Shown here piece by piece: positions 8,036 to 16,509 of a stretch of 64,000 nt of DNA. Below the pieces are notes generated by a model. That model made no database searches. It saw only the letters and a program-made list of their open reading frames with translations, and was not told the DNA's origin. The DNA comes from CAYQSU01 sp964420325 (GTDB lineage: Bacteria; Pseudomonadota; Alphaproteobacteria; Rhodospirillales; Defluviicoccaceae), in the NCBI GenBank assembly GCA_964420325.1, contig CAYQSU010000009.1:7599-71598 (forward strand). The letters run 5' to 3'. The stretch's first letter is position 1, and each line of letters opens with the position of its first letter. The position numbers were made by a program, and so were the translations under genes.

Positions 8036-9319
8036 ATGACCGCAGAAACCCTCCGGAGCGAGCCTTCGATCCCTCGGCTGATGCGGCGCATCGGCGAAGC
8101 GGCGCGGGGCGCGGCGGCGGCGCTGGCGACCGCCGCCACCGAGGCGAAGAACCGGGCGCTCCGCGAAGGCGCGGCCGCCATCCGCCGGCAGAGGAGAGAG
8201 ATCCTCGCCGCCAACGCCGCCGACATGACGGCGGCGAAGGCAAAGGGGCTGAGCGCGGCGCTTCTCGACCGCCTCGCCCTCGATGACGGCCGGCTGGAGG
8301 CGATGGCGCGCGGTCTCGAGGAGATCGCCCTGCTCCCCGATCCGGTCGGCGCCGTGATCGCCGAATGGCAGCGGCCGAACGGTCTCCACATCGCCCGCGT
8401 CCGCACGCCTCTGGGCGTCATCGGCGTCATCTACGAAAGCCGCCCGAACGTCACGGCGGACGCCGCGGGGCTCTGCCTCAAGGCCGGCAACGCCGTGATC
8501 CTCCGCGGCGGCTCCGAAAGCCTGCGGTCGTCGGCGGCGATCATGGACTGTCTCTCGGCCGCGCTGATCGCCGCCGACCTGCCCGAGGCGGCGATCCAGC
8601 TGGTGCCGACCACCGACCGCGCCGCCGTCGGCGAGATGCTGACCATGAGCGAGACCATCGACGTCATCGTGCCGCGGGGCGGCAAGTCGCTGGTCGAGCG
8701 GATCACCGCCGAAAGCCGGGTGCCGCTGTTCAAGCACCTCGAAGGCATCTGCCACACCTACATCCATGCGGCGGCCGACCCCGAGACGGCGCGCCGCGTG
8801 GTGTTCAACGCCAAGATGCGAAGACCCGGAATCTGCGGGGCGACCGAGACCCTGCTCGTCGACCGGGCGATCTTCCGGACGATCCTGCCGCCGATCCTGG
8901 ACGACCTGATGCGGGCCGGCTGCGAGGTCCGCGGTGATGCGGAGAGCTGCGCCCTCGACGGCCGGGTCGTTCCCGCCGGCGATGCCGACTGGGATACGGA
9001 GTACCTGGACGCGATCCTCTCGGTGCGCATCGTCGACGACCTGAAGGCGGCGATCGGCCACATCGCGCGCCACTCGTCCCATCACACCGAGGCCATCCTC
9101 ACCGAGGACGCGGCCGCGGCGGAGACGTTCGTCCGCGAGATCGACAGCGCCATCCTCATGGTCAATGCCTCGACCCAGTTCGCCGACGGCGGCGAGTTCG
9201 GCATGGGGGCGGAGATCGGCATCTCCACGGGCAAGCTGCATGCCCGCGGCCCCGTCGGCGTCGAGCAGCTCACCAGCTTCAAGTACGTGGTCCGCGGCAG
9301 CGGCCAGTGTCGGCCGTGA
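8036..9319 (+). CDS. proA: Gamma-glutamyl phosphate reductase
   Basis: A 427-residue aldehyde-dehydrogenase-superfamily enzyme that reduces glutamyl phosphate with NADPH to the semialdehyde, the second step of proline synthesis. Visible motifs are the nucleotide-site segment IYESRPNVTADAA, the catalytic cysteine in RPGICGATET and the C-terminal GEFGMGAEIGISTGKLHARG. The ATG at 8036 is the first usable start after the proB stop. A TAGGAGG element lies rather far upstream at 8013-8019. Confidence 0.97.
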   Translation: MTAETLRSEPSIPRLMRRIGEAARGAAAALATAATEAKNRALREGAAAIRRQRREILAANAADMTAAKAKGLSAALLDRLALDDGRLEAMARGLEEIALLPDPVGAVIAEWQRPNGLHIARVRTPLGVIGVIYESRPNVTADAAGLCLKAGNAVILRGGSESLRSSAAIMDCLSAALIAADLPEAAIQLVPTTDRAAVGEMLTMSETIDVIVPRGGKSLVERITAESRVPLFKHLEGICHTYIHAAADPETARRVVFNAKMRRPGICGATETLLVDRAIFRTILPPILDDLMRAGCEVRGDAESCALDGRVVPAGDADWDTEYLDAILSVRIVDDLKAAIGHIARHSSHHTEAILTEDAAAAETFVREIDSAILMVNASTQFADGGEFGMGAEIGISTGKLHARGPVGVEQLTSFKYVVRGSGQCRP

Positions 9320-9362
9320 GCGGGATCCCGCCGTCGACACCGTGCGATCGAGAACCGAGAGG

Positions 9363-10028
9363 ATGGAGGCGCCGGCGGCGCGGCTCGAGGAGCGACCGCC
9401 GGCCCGGCCGAGACGGGTCGGCCTCCTCGGCGGCTCGTTCAATCCCGCCCATGACGGACATCGCCACATCTCGCTGGTGGCGTTCGAACGCCTCAGGCTC
9501 GACGAGGTGTGGTGGCTGGTGTCGCCGCAGAACCCCCTCAAGGACGCCGCCGACATGGCCTCGCTCGACGAGCGGCTGGCGCGGGCCCGCGGCGTCGCCG
9601 CCCATCCCTGCATCCACGTCACTGACATCGAGCGCGAGCTCGGCACCATCTACACCGTCGACACGGTGGCCGTGCTCAAGGCCCGCTTTCCCGGCATCCG
9701 CTTCGTCTGGCTGATGGGCGCCGACAACCTGATCCAGCTGCCGCAGTGGAAGGGCTGGCGGCGCCTGTTCGCGAGCGTCCCGATTGCAGTTTTTCCGAGA
9801 CCGACCTATTCTTTGCGGGCGTTGTCCAGCTTGGCGGCGCGGCGGTTCGCGCGGGCGCGGGTGCGGGATTCGCGAGCGGCGGGTCTCGCCGACCGCAAGC
9901 CGCCGGCCTGGGTGTTCGTTCACACCACGCCGCATGCCGCCTCGGCGACGCGGATCAGGGCCCGGCGCGCGGCGCGGGAGGCTGCGGGCCGACCGTCAGC
10001 CGGGCGGGGACGAACAGCAAAGGGGTAG
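9363..10028 (+). CDS. nadD: Nicotinate-nucleotide adenylyltransferase
   Basis: A roughly 221-residue nucleotidyltransferase of NAD synthesis that transfers AMP to nicotinate mononucleotide. Motifs are GGSFNPAHDGHRHIS (the HxGH-type ATP site, here GHRH), FVWLMGADNL and a C-terminal SATRIRARRA in place of the more common SSTxIR. The ATG at 9363 is taken. A GTG at 9342 in the same frame is possible. It lies between proA and the ribosome silencing factor gene, the standard alphaproteobacterial order. Confidence 0.95.
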   Translation: MEAPAARLEERPPARPRRVGLLGGSFNPAHDGHRHISLVAFERLRLDEVWWLVSPQNPLKDAADMASLDERLARARGVAAHPCIHVTDIERELGTIYTVDTVAVLKARFPGIRFVWLMGADNLIQLPQWKGWRRLFASVPIAVFPRPTYSLRALSSLAARRFARARVRDSRAAGLADRKPPAWVFVHTTPHAASATRIRARRAAREAAGRPSAGRGRTAKG

Positions 10029-10033
10029 ACGCC

Positions 10034-10417
10034 ATCAGCACGACCGCAGGTGGGCCACGGGCAGCCCGGAAACTGCTGGCACTCATCGAAGCCTCGCTCG
10101 CCGACGACAAGGCCGAGGACGTCGTCGTCATCAATCTCTCCGGCAAGACCAGCATCGCCGATTTCATGGTCATCGCCACGGGCCGGTCGCATCGCCAGGT
10201 GGGCGCGATGACCGAGCACCTGCGGGAGAGGATCAAGGCCGGGGGCGCCGCCGCGCCCGCCATCGAAGGCGCCCAGCAGTGCGACTGGGTGCTGGTCGAT
10301 GCCGGCGACGTCATCGTCCATCTGTTCCGTCCGGAGGTCCGGGCGTTCTACGCGCTCGAGAAGTTGTGGGGCGCTCCCGCGGTCCGGGCCGGCGCGGAGA
10401 CCGGCGCCCGGGTCTGA
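10034..10417 (+). CDS. rsfS: Ribosome silencing factor RsfS (no standard start codon)
   Basis: The product joins uL14 on the 50S subunit and blocks subunit association in starvation. The conserved core is complete: KAEDVVVINLSGKTSIADFM, IATGRSHRQVGAM, DWVLVDAGDVIVHLF and AFYALEKLW. No ATG, GTG or TTG occurs in frame between the depths of nadD (ATG 9746) and the middle of the domain (ATG 10165). The best placed initiation is an ATC at 10034, about 8 bases after an AAGGGG element that overlaps the nadD stop. It gives 127 residues, a normal family length. The start is inferred; the gene identity is firm. Confidence 0.88.
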   Translation: MSTTAGGPRAARKLLALIEASLADDKAEDVVVINLSGKTSIADFMVIATGRSHRQVGAMTEHLRERIKAGGAAAPAIEGAQQCDWVLVDAGDVIVHLFRPEVRAFYALEKLWGAPAVRAGAETGARV

Positions 10418-10447
10418 TCCGACCCCGGGACCGTCAGGCGAGGGGCC

Positions 10448-12286
10448 TCAGTCCTCCGGGAAGTCCTCGGCCGACGCCGCGGCCAGCGCCGGATCCTGGC
10501 GGCTCTTCTCGAGAATGCAGTCGCCGATGGCGAGGACGTCGAGGCCGGTCGCCATGAAGCAGCGGAAGGCGTCCTCGGGCGCGAGCACGATCGGCTCGCC
10601 GCGTCGGTTGAACGACGTGTTGAGGAGGACCGGACAGCCCGTTTCCGCCTTGAACGCGGTAAGCAGCGCGTGGAAGCGGGGGTTGGTCTCGCGATCGACG
10701 GTCTGGACGCGGGCCGAGAGGTCGACGTGGGTGGCGGCCGGTATCAGTGAGCGGACGACGCCCAGCCGGTCGAGCCCCGAGAGCCCCTCCGCCGCCGCCG
10801 TCAGCGGTCGCCGGCGCTCGGCCCGGACCTTGGCGACGAGCAGCATGTAGGGGCTCGGGCCCGCCAGCTCGAACCAGCCGCCGGCGTCCTCGGCGAGCAC
10901 CGCCGGGGCGAACGGCCGGAAGCCCTCGCGGAACTTGACCTTGAGGTTCAGCGTCCGCTGCATGTCGGCGACGCGGGGATCGGCGATGATCGAGCGGGCA
11001 CCCAGGGCCCGCGGCCCGAACTCCATGCGCCCCTGGAACCAGCCGACCGCCTTGCCGTCGACGAGCGCCTGCACCACCGCCGCGTCCACCGCGTCCCGGC
11101 CCAGCGTCGTGAAGCGGGCGCCGCAACGATCGAGCCTCCGTTCGATCTCCGCCTGCGGGAACTCAGGGCCGAGGAACGCGCCCCGCATGGCGTCCCGTCC
11201 GTCCGCCGGCCGGCGCTCCCGCCCCTGGTGCCAGTGGTAGGCGGCAAGCGCGGCGCCGAGCGCGCCGCCGGCGTCGCCGGCCGCGGGCTGGATCCAGACG
11301 TCGTCATAGAGGCCGGCCTCGACGATCCGGGCGTTCGCGACGCAGTTGAGGGCGACGCCGCCGGCGAGGCAGAGATGGCGCTGGCCGGTGTCCCTGGCCG
11401 CCGCCCGCGCCAGGCGGACGACCACGTCCTCGGCGACCCTTTGCACCGAAGCCGCCAGATCCATGTGCCGTTGCGAGAGCGCCTCGTCGGGCCTGCGCGG
11501 CGGGCCCTCGAACAGCTCCGCGAAGCGGGCATTGGTCATGGCGAGGCCGGTGCAGTAGTCGAAGAACTCCATGTCGAGGCGAAACGAGCCGTCGTCCTTG
11601 ATGTCGATGAGGTGGTCGCGGATGCGGCTTTCGTACCGCGGCTCGCCGTAAGGGGCGAGCCCCATCAGCTTGTACTCGCCGGAGTTGATCTTGAAGCCGG
11701 TGTAGCCGGTGAACGCCGAGTAGAGGAGGCCGAGCGAGTGCGGAAAGCGGATCTCGCGCCGCATCTCGAGGCGGTGCCCGCTGCCAACGGCGAGGCTGGT
11801 CGTCGCCCATTCGCCGACGCCGTCGAGGGTCAGCACGGCGGCCTCCCGGAACGGCGACGGATAGAAGGCGCTGGCGGCGTGGCTCTGGTGGTGCTCGGCG
11901 AAGCGGAGGCGCCTGGCAAGGGCTGCACTATCGCCGCCGAGCGACGCGAGCTCGCTCACCAGGAGCGACTTCTGGAACAGCTTCTCGCGGAGCCACAAGG
12001 GCATGGCCAGCGCAAAGCTCCGGAAGCCCCGCGGCGCGAAGGCGAGATAGCTCTCGAGGAGCCGCTCGAACTTGAGGAGCGGCTTGTCGTAGAAGGCGAC
12101 GAGGTCGACGCCGTCGAGGTCGGTTGCGGCGGCATCGAGGCAGAAGGCGACGGCGTTGCGGGGAAACCCGGCGTCGTGGCGCCTGCGGGTGAACCGCTCC
12201 TCCTGGGCCGCCGCGACGACGTCGCCGTCGACGACGAGGGCGGCGGCGGCATCGTGATAGAACGCCGAGAGGCCGAGCACGCGCAC
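10448..12286 (-). CDS. NodU/CmcH-family carbamoyltransferase
   Basis: A 612-residue enzyme of the TobZ/NodU/CmcH family, which makes carbamoyl adenylate from carbamoyl phosphate and ATP and passes the carbamoyl group to a hydroxyl of a sugar or small molecule. The N-terminal kinase-like (YrdC/Kae1-related) domain starts VLGLSAFYHDAAAA and includes AEHHQSHAASAFYPSPF. The C-terminal domain contains GRMEFGPRALGARSI and LLNTSFNRRGEPIV. GTG at 12286 is chosen; a GTG at 12280 is equally plausible. It is the last gene of a three-gene minus-strand unit after the SxtJ-like and DUF5989 genes. The acceptor is unknown. Nearby EPS genes make a polysaccharide-related substrate conceivable. Confidence 0.93.
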   Translation of the reverse strand: MRVLGLSAFYHDAAAALVVDGDVVAAAQEERFTRRRHDAGFPRNAVAFCLDAAATDLDGVDLVAFYDKPLLKFERLLESYLAFAPRGFRSFALAMPLWLREKLFQKSLLVSELASLGGDSAALARRLRFAEHHQSHAASAFYPSPFREAAVLTLDGVGEWATTSLAVGSGHRLEMRREIRFPHSLGLLYSAFTGYTGFKINSGEYKLMGLAPYGEPRYESRIRDHLIDIKDDGSFRLDMEFFDYCTGLAMTNARFAELFEGPPRRPDEALSQRHMDLAASVQRVAEDVVVRLARAAARDTGQRHLCLAGGVALNCVANARIVEAGLYDDVWIQPAAGDAGGALGAALAAYHWHQGRERRPADGRDAMRGAFLGPEFPQAEIERRLDRCGARFTTLGRDAVDAAVVQALVDGKAVGWFQGRMEFGPRALGARSIIADPRVADMQRTLNLKVKFREGFRPFAPAVLAEDAGGWFELAGPSPYMLLVAKVRAERRRPLTAAAEGLSGLDRLGVVRSLIPAATHVDLSARVQTVDRETNPRFHALLTAFKAETGCPVLLNTSFNRRGEPIVLAPEDAFRCFMATGLDVLAIGDCILEKSRQDPALAAASAEDFPED

Positions 12287-12291
12287 GGAGG

Positions 12292-12441
12292 CTAGAAGAT
12301 GGTGTAGATGAAGGGGGCGACGGCGGTGCCCTTGGACAGCACCAGGAGGCCGCCGAAGACGAGGAGGACGAGCAGGATCGGCATCAGCCAGAACTTCTTG
12401 CGCACCCGCATGTAGCGCCACAGCTCGCGAACGAAGTCCAT
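12292..12441 (-). CDS. DUF5989 family small membrane protein
   Basis: A 49-residue protein starting MDFVRELWRYMRVRKKFW, with one transmembrane helix (PILLVLLVFGGLLVLSKG) and ending FIYTIF. It begins 10 bases after the SxtJ-like gene ends and stops 5 bases before the carbamoyltransferase start. That is the arrangement in which DUF5989 proteins are typically found. Its function is unknown. It probably anchors or partners the carbamoyltransferase at the membrane (inference). Confidence 0.85.
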   Translation of the reverse strand: MDFVRELWRYMRVRKKFWLMPILLVLLVFGGLLVLSKGTAVAPFIYTIF

Positions 12442-12450
12442 GCCCGGGCC

Positions 12451-12876
12451 CTAGAACTGGTCTTTCATGCTCTCCGGCGCCGGGCCGGGGTCGCCGCGGT
12501 CGATCCAGTAGCTCGCGAGGTCGGGGCGGAAGCCGAGCTCCAACGGCCGCTTGCCGAACGCCCGCATCAGGAGTGCCATCGGCGTCAGAACCAGGAAAAA
12601 CACCACGCCCAGGACGATCGGCGAGACCAGGCGGTGGAGGATGAGACCGAAGCGGGTCCACAGCCGGTTGGCCGGCGCGAGCAGGGACGCCCGCCGCCAG
12701 GCGACGGCCCCGACGAGGACAGCGGCGGCGAGAAGACCCCACGCGGCCCGCGATCCCTGCCAGGCGACGATGCCGGCCAGCACGGCCAGCGCCGCCGCCA
12801 TCACCAGACCGAAGCCGCGATCGGACGATGCCGCGTCCGGCTCGTCCGCCGCCAAGCGCTCATGAAACCGGTCCAT
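12451..12876 (-). CDS. SxtJ-like membrane protein
   Basis: A 141-residue protein with a charged cytoplasmic start (MDRFHERLAADEPDAASSDR), two closely spaced hydrophobic helices at about 22-60, and a third around LVSPIVLGVVFFLVLTPMAL, then a polar tail ending in ESMKDQF. The pattern and the DUF5989-carbamoyltransferase neighbours match the SxtJ family named from saxitoxin clusters. That family travels with carbamoyltransferases and has no established biochemical role. It is the first gene of the unit. Confidence 0.8.
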   Translation of the reverse strand: MDRFHERLAADEPDAASSDRGFGLVMAAALAVLAGIVAWQGSRAAWGLLAAAVLVGAVAWRRASLLAPANRLWTRFGLILHRLVSPIVLGVVFFLVLTPMALLMRAFGKRPLELGFRPDLASYWIDRGDPGPAPESMKDQF

Positions 12877-12926
12877 CCGCTGGAAAGTCTAGGCGTTCGG
12901 CCTGCCGCCGGCAAGCGAGGCGCGGA

Positions 12927-13283
12927 TCAGGCGGCGCCGGCCGAGCGATCCCTGATCTTGACGTAGGCGATGGCGCAGTGGCGGGCGCAGTAGGGCTTCC
13001 CCGCCACCGCCGGCTCGCCACAGAAATGGAAGGAGGCGTCGCCGGGATCGCCGACCGGCCAGCTGCACATGCCGGCGCGCAGAGCATCGAGCCGCAGCAC
13101 GTGCACCGGCTCGGGCTTGGCCTTCGGCGACGGGCGCCGCTGCGGCAGCCCCAGCCGGTGCACCTTGCCGATCACCGCGTTCTTGGTGATGCCGAGCCTT
13201 CGGCCGATCTCCGCGGTCGACAGCTCCTCGCCCCAAAGAGCGATCAGCGCCGCGGTCCGCTCAGGCGTCCAGTCGTTGGTCAT
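12927..13283 (-). CDS. gcrA: GcrA cell-cycle regulator
   Basis: A 118-residue alphaproteobacterial transcription regulator that acts with sigma-70 RNA polymerase at promoters carrying methylated GANTC sites. The N-terminal DNA-binding helix-turn-helix is clear (MTNDWTPERTAALIALW, ISTAEIG-like region, ITKNAVIGKVHRLGL). A short linker leads to the C-terminal RNA-polymerase-binding part with cysteine/histidine-rich MCSWP and FCGEPAVAGKPYCARH. ATG at 13283 gives the exact family start; the longer frame upstream is untranslated leader. A consensus DnaA box lies 132 bases upstream, matching the known activation of gcrA by DnaA in Caulobacter. Confidence 0.95.
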   Translation of the reverse strand: MTNDWTPERTAALIALWGEELSTAEIGRRLGITKNAVIGKVHRLGLPQRRPSPKAKPEPVHVLRLDALRAGMCSWPVGDPGDASFHFCGEPAVAGKPYCARHCAIAYVKIRDRSAGAA

Positions 13284-13593
13284 GGCTCCGCTCCGGGGTG
13301 GTTGCCTCCCTGCCCGGGAGCGGCCGCAGGCCGCCTCCGGGCATCGCCGGTTGCAACCATATTCAGAGGCAAGCTTGGAGCCAAGCACAATATGTAGGAC
13401 TACGCCCAATATGTTGTGGATAAGCGCCGAGGTCTTGTGTGCCGGATGACGCTCGATCCGCCGGGCGCCGGACGACGTGCCGACGGTCCCGACCGGGCCG
13501 GGAACACCGAAGCGAAGCCGATCTGGGGTGCCCTCGCCCGCCCCGATCCGGCCATCCTGCCTGAACGGGGGGCGCTTCGCCGTCAGCGGCGCA
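13284..13593. other. Intergenic region between gcrA and DMT transporter
   Basis: About 310 bases without a supportable gene. The part next to gcrA (13360-13430) is AT-richer and holds two CAATATGT copies (13388-13395 and 13407-13414) and the DnaA box. The remaining 160 bases up to the transporter stop are GC-rich and show nothing recognisable. The open frames across it lack any family resemblance. Confidence 0.6.
13415..13423 (-). promoter_or_regulatory. DnaA box upstream of gcrA
   Basis: TGTGGATAA on the plus strand is TTATCCACA on the gcrA strand, a perfect match to the bacterial DnaA box. It sits 132 bases before the gcrA start codon and directly beside two CAATATGT direct repeats 19 bases apart. 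DnaA activates gcrA in Caulobacter (established). Use of this site here is inferred. Confidence 0.6.
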
Positions 13594-14490
13594 CTATCGG
13601 TTCAAGGGCTGCCCGGCGGCGGCCGGCACCGCCGGTGACGCCTCCTCGGCGAGCGCACGCCCGACGACCGCCGCCAGCACGAGGCTGCCGCCCAGCACCG
13701 CCGGCGTACCCGGCGTCTCGCCGATGCCGATCCACACCCAGAGCGGGGCGAGGAGCGTCTCGAGCAGGCAGAGGAGGCCGAGTTCCGCGGCGCTCAGCCG
13801 GCGGCTGCCGCAGACGAACAGGACCAGCCCGAGACCGAGCTGCACCCAGCCGAGGGCGGCAAGCACGACGAGGTCTCCGCCGGTGACCGGCACGGCGGCC
13901 GCCCACGGCAGGGTCATCGCCGCCGAGATCAGCCCGCCGAGCAGGGCTGCGGGCACCATGTCGATGCTGCGCCAGCGCCGCAGGACGACGATGTTGGCGC
14001 CGAAGGTGACCGCGACGAACAGCGCCGCGGCGTTGCCGAGCACGCTGCCGGCGGCGATGCCGTGGCCGAACATCACAGCGATGCCGGCCATCGCCACGCC
14101 GATCGCGACCGCCATCGCCCGGCCGAACCGCTCCTTCAGGACCAGCCGCGCCAGAACCGCCGCCACCAGCGGCGAGGCGCTCATCAGGATCATCGCCGTG
14201 GCGACCCGGGTGTGGCTCAGCGCCAGGATGTAGCCGACGAAGGCGCCGCTGAGGAGGAGCCCGGAGAGAAGCCCCGGCCATCCCACCCTGGCGATCACCG
14301 CCGGCGCCCGGCGGCGATGGACGACGACGAGGCCGATCGCCACCGCAAGCGCCATGAACAGCGAGCGCCAGAAGACGATGACGACGCCGTCGAGATCGAG
14401 CGCCCGCACGAAAAGGCCGCCCGAGCTCCAGCAGAGACAGGCTCCGGCGACCAGCATCGCGCCGGTGGCGCGGCGAGAGAGGTGCGGCAT
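13594..14490 (-). CDS. EamA/DMT family transporter
   Basis: A 298-residue inner-membrane protein with about ten transmembrane helices arranged as two EamA repeats, the drug/metabolite transporter architecture. The first repeat begins GAMLVAGACLCWSSGGLFVR and the second starts near GNAAALFVAVTFGANIVVL. The C-terminal repeat ends with LLETLLAPLWVWIGIGETP, a hallmark of the family. The ATG at 14490 matches the usual short N-terminus; the longer frame is unsupported. The substrate cannot be predicted. It stands alone on the minus strand. Confidence 0.88.
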   Translation of the reverse strand: MPHLSRRATGAMLVAGACLCWSSGGLFVRALDLDGVVIVFWRSLFMALAVAIGLVVVHRRRAPAVIARVGWPGLLSGLLLSGAFVGYILALSHTRVATAMILMSASPLVAAVLARLVLKERFGRAMAVAIGVAMAGIAVMFGHGIAAGSVLGNAAALFVAVTFGANIVVLRRWRSIDMVPAALLGGLISAAMTLPWAAAVPVTGGDLVVLAALGWVQLGLGLVLFVCGSRRLSAAELGLLCLLETLLAPLWVWIGIGETPGTPAVLGGSLVLAAVVGRALAEEASPAVPAAAGQPLNR

Positions 14491-14638
14491 GGCGGGAACG
14501 CTCCGGGCGGGTCCGATTGCGGCCGTCCAGCGGCACTCTAGCCAGCGAGCGATCGGCGGGTGAAGCGGTTTTCGCGGACCGCCGAGAGCGTGGCGGCGGC
14601 GTCGATCCCTGGCCGCGGGGGGCGCCGCCGGCGCCCGG

Positions 14639-15037
14639 CTATTCGTAGGAGCGGCCGTCGAAGGGATCGTGGTAGGGACCGCGGTGCCCCCGCGCGTCCA
14701 AGGACGCCGCCTTGCGGCCGTCGCGCGACAGCTTGACGCCGATGCGGCCGAGCGCGTCGGCGATGCGCTCCTGCTCGCCGAGCCGCCTGGGCTCGGTGAC
14801 CCGGGTCTCGAGCTGGTAGAGGACACCGGCGGCGGCGGCAACGAGGGCGGCCAGCGCCCCCACCGGGCCGACGCTCTCGGTGAAGAACGAGCCGAAGGCG
14901 ATCAGCGGGCCGATGACGATGGCGAGCTTGGCCACCACCTCGCGGTAGAGGTGGCGGCGCTGCAGAACCTCGAGCCGGCGGTAGCGCCCGACCGCCTCCT
15001 GAATGCGCTCCCGGTGCGTGGCCGGCAATCGACCCAT
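14639..15037 (-). CDS. Hypothetical membrane protein
   Basis: A 132-residue protein with a basic, helical N-terminus (about 1-35), two hydrophobic helices (VAKLAIVIGPLIAFGSFF and VGALAALVAAAAGVLYQL) and a polar C-terminal half ending DPFDGRSYE. No known family was recognised. The layout suggests a small inner-membrane protein with both ends in the cytoplasm. It lies on the opposite strand to the ATPase gene. Confidence 0.55.
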   Translation of the reverse strand: MGRLPATHRERIQEAVGRYRRLEVLQRRHLYREVVAKLAIVIGPLIAFGSFFTESVGPVGALAALVAAAAGVLYQLETRVTEPRRLGEQERIADALGRIGVKLSRDGRKAASLDARGHRGPYHDPFDGRSYE

Positions 15038-15201
15038 GACGCGGGCGACCCTCCCCGCCCGCCACTATAGCACACTCGGCCCCGCGGCCGCCGCTCGCCT
15101 CGAAGCCCGCCCGCGGCCAGGGGTTGCAAACGGAAATCAAGCACCTTGACCCGCACGGCCCCGATCGGACAACACTGTCGCCACGCCTGGGGAGAACCGA
15201 C

Positions 15202-16509
15202 ATGCTGTCCAGCTTCGGGATCAAGAGCTTCAAGAGCTACCGCGATGGATTGCTGAAGCTTGCTCCGCTGACGGTGATGGTCGGCGCCAACGCGTCCGGC
15301 AAGAGCAACGCCATCGAGGCTCTGCGGCTCCTCTCCTGGATCGCTCAGGGCAACAGGCTCGGTGCCATCCGCTACGCCGTGCAAGAGGCCGACACGACGG
15401 TCCGCGGCAAGATCGCGGACCTTGCGATCCGTGGACAGCGTTCGTTCACGCTTTCTTGCGAGACGGATGACCCGGACTGGAACCGCTTTGCCGTCACGCT
15501 CGAGCTCCGCGAGAACGAGCTCCACATCGCGGACGAGCGCTTGACTGGTCCCGAAGCCAGGGTCCCGCTCTACGAGGTCGTGGCACCGTCCAAAGGTGCC
15601 AGCAGCGACGCCCGTGTTGCCTACAACAACTTCGCGCGCGGCGGCCACAAGCCGCAGGTCACGTGCAACGACCAGATGGCGATCCTGGTCCAGCTGCAAA
15701 GCTCGGCCCGGTTCGAGGCGGGCCACACCAAGGCGCAGCGCGTCATTCCCGAGGTCACGACACGGTATCAGAAGCTGTTGTCCGAGATCCTGTTCCTCGA
15801 TCCCCGCCCTTCCGCCATGCGCGACTACAGCTTCAAGACCGAACAGCGCCTGACCGAGGGCGGAAGGAATCTTTCCAGCGTGCTCTTCAACCTGTGCCGG
15901 CGCGAGGCGTCGAAGAGCGCCGTCCTTGACCTGATCCACAGCCTCCCCGAGCAGAACATCAGGGAGATCGATTTCATAGAGACGCCGCGCGGTGAAGTGA
16001 TGGTGCAGCTCACCGAGACCTTTGGCGGCCAGGACACGCAGTACGATGCGACGCTCCTGTCGGATGGGACGCTCCGCGTCCTCTCGATCGCGGCCGCGGT
16101 TCTGTCGGCGTCCCATGGCAGCTTGGTGGTCATCGAGGAGATCGACAACGGCGTCCACCCCAGCCGGGCGGAGCACCTTCTCGAGCGGATATCCAGGATC
16201 GCCAAGGATCGAGGCCTTCGCGTCCTGATCAGCAGCCACAACCCGGCCCTGCTCGACGCCCTGCCGGACGACGCGGTACCGGACGTCGTGTTCTGCTACC
16301 GCGATCCAGCGGACGGGACGAGCCGCCTCGTTCGGCTGCGGGACGTTGCCGACTACCCCGAGCTCGTCGCCCAGGGGTCGGTTGGGCACTTGATGACACG
16401 CGGCGTTCTTGACCGCTTCGTCAAGCAGCATCCCGGACCGGCGGAGCGCAGGAGGAAGGCGCTGGAGTGGCTGGAGGCGATCGAGGGCAAGGCCGGTAGC
16501 GTGCGATGA
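15202..16509 (+). CDS. SMC/ABC-type AAA ATPase (OLD-like, no TOPRIM), partner of a PIN-like protein
   Basis: A 435-residue single-chain ATPase of the AAA_15/AAA_21 type. Walker A is GANASGKS (residues 28-35). The ABC-like signature is LLSDGTLR (about 285-292), Walker B is VVIEEID (Glu312/Glu313, Asp315), the D-loop region is NGVHPSR and the switch histidine is SSHN (His346). About 90 residues follow the switch, with no TOPRIM nuclease acidic signature. ATG 15202 follows a good GGGGAGA element; the earlier in-frame ATG adds an unrelated leader. The stop overlaps the ATG of the next gene (ATGA), so the two are coupled. Such ATPase/nuclease pairs often act in anti-phage defence or abortive infection (family knowledge). 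The specific function here is inferred. Confidence 0.85.
   Translation: MLSSFGIKSFKSYRDGLLKLAPLTVMVGANASGKSNAIEALRLLSWIAQGNRLGAIRYAVQEADTTVRGKIADLAIRGQRSFTLSCETDDPDWNRFAVTLELRENELHIADERLTGPEARVPLYEVVAPSKGASSDARVAYNNFARGGHKPQVTCNDQMAILVQLQSSARFEAGHTKAQRVIPEVTTRYQKLLSEILFLDPRPSAMRDYSFKTEQRLTEGGRNLSSVLFNLCRREASKSAVLDLIHSLPEQNIREIDFIETPRGEVMVQLTETFGGQDTQYDATLLSDGTLRVLSIAAAVLSASHGSLVVIEEIDNGVHPSRAEHLLERISRIAKDRGLRVLISSHNPALLDALPDDAVPDVVFCYRDPADGTSRLVRLRDVADYPELVAQGSVGHLMTRGVLDRFVKQHPGPAERRRKALEWLEAIEGKAGSVR

Noticed and set aside
13416..13886. A plus-strand protein next to the gcrA regulatory region
   Set aside because: The frame overlaps the DMT transporter gene on the other strand, is Arg/Pro-rich and has no ribosome-binding site.
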